The notes below the pieces were generated by a model. That model worked only from the letters and a program-made list of their open reading frames with translations. It was not told the origin of the DNA and did not search any database. A stretch of 5,235 bases of DNA from Ruminococcaceae bacterium UBA5423 (GTDB lineage: Bacteria > Bacillota > Clostridia > Oscillospirales > Acutalibacteraceae), in contig DHNF01000031.1 in NCBI GenBank assembly GCA_002409375.1, forward strand, positions 4,983 through 10,217, read 5' to 3'. Every line of letters starts with the position of its first letter. The first letter of the stretch is position 1. This document shows positions 4,733 through 5,235 of the stretch, piece after piece. Made by a program: the position numbers and the translations under genes.

Positions 4733-5235
4733 ATGAAAATGCGTATTCATCGCAACTTGGCCGCACTTATCGCCGAGGGGTGCGAAGGGCGGCTGAATAT
4801 AAAAATAAACCAACGCTGGTTTGCCCTGGGAAGCATTTACCCCGACTGTACGCATCAGCGGTTTATACATATGCATGAAATTGGCGCTGCAGGCAATATG
4901 GTTGCACGAATGATTTATCGTTTTTGCAAAAAAAGTTTGCGCAGCGGGCAAAACCTCTCATGGTGGCGTTCACTGAGGTTAGGAATTGTCATGCATTATG
5001 TCTGCGATTTTCTTTGCTATGTTCATACTGTTAGATTTGACGGTTCGCTGTTAGAGCACCGTGCATATGAACAGCAGCAGGGGGCATTATCAAATAGCAT
5101 TAAGATCAAGGATATTTGCTCCTTTTATGGTGTGGATTGTCCGCAGGAGGCAGTTGCAAAATTGGTGCAGGTTATTTCAAAAAGACAAAAGGATAGTTTT
5201 TCCCCATCCAAGGACTTGGATTATGCACTTACAGT
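4733..5235 (+). CDS. zinc-dependent phospholipase C family protein (3' end beyond window)
   Basis: This reading frame opens at ATG 4733-4735 and stays open for 167 codons to the window edge. An in-frame TAA at 4727-4729 bounds it upstream. A second ATG two codons on (4739) is an alternative start; AAAGG (4717-4721) lies 11 bases before the first. The protein carries the zinc-ligand layout of bacterial zinc-dependent phospholipase C. H88-x3-D92-x5-H98 is followed by H109-x3-E113. Clostridium perfringens alpha-toxin, as I recall it, has H126, D130, H136, H148 and E152, nearly the same spacing. Upstream, GSIYPD gives D38, with H46/H48 as a further ligand and H6 near the N-terminus. There is no signal peptide, unlike the secreted toxins, so it probably stays in the cytoplasm. 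That fits a group of small uncharacterised clostridial relatives of this family. Actual lipase activity is not shown; the C-terminus and any extra domain are unseen. Confidence 0.82.
   Translation, partial: MKMRIHRNLAALIAEGCEGRLNIKINQRWFALGSIYPDCTHQRFIHMHEIGAAGNMVARMIYRFCKKSLRSGQNLSWWRSLRLGIVMHYVCDFLCYVHTVRFDGSLLEHRAYEQQQGALSNSIKIKDICSFYGVDCPQEAVAKLVQVISKRQKDSFSPSKDLDYALT

Noticed and set aside
4600..4951. Two overlapping frames (plus 4600-4878 and minus 4664-4951) near the right edge
   Set aside because: Both conflict with the frame from 4733, which carries the full phospholipase C ligand pattern and remains open to the window end.

Overview
The window (about 40-45% GC by eye, AGGAGG-type ribosome binding sites, near-consensus sigma-A-like promoters with 17-bp spacers) looks like a chromosomal segment of an anaerobic Firmicute of the Clostridia (inference). 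The protein families point the same way: a PaaK-type ligase, an SSS symporter, a small double-CxxC zinc-ribbon protein, an AraC regulator and a small zinc-dependent phospholipase C-like protein. No rRNA, tRNA, CRISPR array, transposase or phage gene is visible.

Layout. Positions 1-71 hold a short purine-rich stretch and one arm of a repeat. A minus-strand phenylacetate-CoA ligase family gene (72-1388) follows, with its own strong promoter at 1432-1460. Positions 1389-1568 hold that promoter, a hairpin (1471-1497) and a long imperfect inverted repeat (1500-1550). One arm of this repeat recurs next to the ligase stop codon at 49-76, so the ligase gene with its promoter is bracketed by copies of one repeat family. 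A minus-strand sodium:solute symporter gene (1569-3110) comes next. The divergent intergenic region 3111-3292 holds a perfect 27-bp palindrome just downstream of the predicted symporter transcription start, plus promoters in both directions. On the plus strand are a zinc-ribbon protein (3293-3652) and an AraC-family regulator (3689-4573), probably one operon. Then comes a predicted promoter and leader hairpin, and a gene running off the right edge (4733 onward) that carries the histidine/aspartate/glutamate zinc-ligand pattern of zinc-dependent phospholipase C.

How it may work together (inference). The symporter could import an organic acid or other small solute with Na+, and the ligase would activate an aryl or related carboxylic acid to its CoA thioester. 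The divergent AraC regulator is a natural candidate to control one or both. The palindrome at the symporter start and the dyad inside the ligase promoter spacer suggest that both minus-strand genes are regulated, though the two sites differ and may answer to different proteins. No complete undescribed system is proven here. The repeat family around the ligase gene and the two promoter-embedded palindromes are the least explained signals.
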